NCBI GenBank assembly: GCA_030037335.1
Contig: JASHRN010000163.1
Span: forward strand, 1-33,650
From: Candidatus Acidiferrales bacterium
Lineage (GTDB): Bacteria; Acidobacteriota; Terriglobia; Acidiferrales; UBA7541
Direction: 5' to 3'
DNA: 33,650 nt
Shown here: in pieces, positions 33,515-33,650 of the stretch
How positions within the stretch are numbered: position 1 is the stretch's first letter
Layout: each line of letters starts with the position of its first letter
Notes under the pieces: generated by a model
Databases searched by the model: none
Told to the model about the DNA's origin: nothing
Seen by the model: the letters and a program-made list of their open reading frames with translations, nothing else
Program-made: the position numbers and the translations under genes

Positions 33515-33650
33515 CTAAGGGCTCTTCCTGCGTGAAGCTTCCATCAGGTCCCAGGCAGCATCGGGGAAATCGACAAAGTCGTTGAATTCTCCGGCACCGC
33601 GCAGCCACAATCCACCATCAATGACCACGCATTCGCCGTTTACGTATTCC
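33515..33650 (-). CDS. C-terminal end of a short-chain dehydrogenase/reductase, cut by window edge
   Basis: The last 45 codons read from the window edge to a TAG at 33515. The segment YVNGECVVIDGG followed by LWLRGAGEFNDF is characteristic of the C-terminal region of SDR oxidoreductases of the 2,4-dienoyl-CoA-reductase-like group, in which GxxxVxDGG closes the Rossmann fold. The N-terminal cofactor motif and catalytic Tyr/Lys lie outside the window, so the substrate and NAD(P) preference cannot be stated. The gene converges on the plus-strand terminator at 33436-33468. Confidence 0.85.
   Translation of the reverse strand, partial: EYVNGECVVIDGGLWLRGAGEFNDFVDFPDAAWDLMEASRRKSP

Noticed and set aside
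1-33650. CRISPR array, insertion sequence, prophage or integrase
   Set aside because: No regularly spaced direct repeats, transposase or integrase motifs were seen in either strand.

Overview
The window looks like chromosomal DNA from a Gram-negative bacterium, most likely an Acidobacteriota (Terriglobia-like) genome. LpxC implies a lipid A outer membrane. The G+C content looks moderately high. The mix is typical of soil acidobacteria: a large secreted PIG-L protein, a secreted DPP-IV-like peptidase, an IPT/TIG lipoprotein, tandem signal peptidases beside pur genes, and a Leu tRNA with an encoded CCA end. The phylum call is inference from gene style, not from a marker gene.

Layout. Positions 1-11760 are one long minus-strand block, read right to left: lpxC, glmU, purQ, a secreted M20 peptidase, purL, purF, two tandem lepB genes, purM and a secreted protein of unknown function cut by the window edge. 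From purQ to lepB the genes touch or overlap (for example an ATGA overlap of purL and purF), which suggests one transcript joining de novo purine synthesis to envelope and export functions. Positions 11760-12000 are a divergent control region with a good promoter for lipA (plus strand). A polytopic membrane protein of unknown function (minus) is divergent from an APC-type permease, which is translationally coupled by ATGA to a large PIG-L family protein. A secreted SnoaL-like protein and a small two-span membrane protein follow.

Positions 19021-24356 hold tRNA-Leu(CAG) with its promoter, a GlgX-type glycogen debranching enzyme and a secreted S9/DPP-IV-like peptidase. From 24353 to 30191 the minus strand carries, in transcription order, a hybrid histidine kinase, a 94-residue protein of unknown function, Lon protease with a strong terminator, and a very basic protein of unknown function. 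Positions 30717-33101 encode an outer-envelope lipoprotein with three IPT/TIG domains and a likely seven-bladed propeller carrying six evenly spaced CX6C pairs. The window ends in the C-terminus of a short-chain dehydrogenase.

Two gene-free stretches deserve attention. Positions 33102-33514 contain nested stems followed by a textbook intrinsic terminator on the plus strand with no gene upstream of it, a good candidate for an unannotated small RNA. Positions 30192-30716 contain a nested hairpin with a GAGA loop. No CRISPR array, insertion sequence, integrase or phage gene was seen. Most of the window is housekeeping, and novelty is mainly in the operon arrangement, the candidate RNAs and the lipoprotein.
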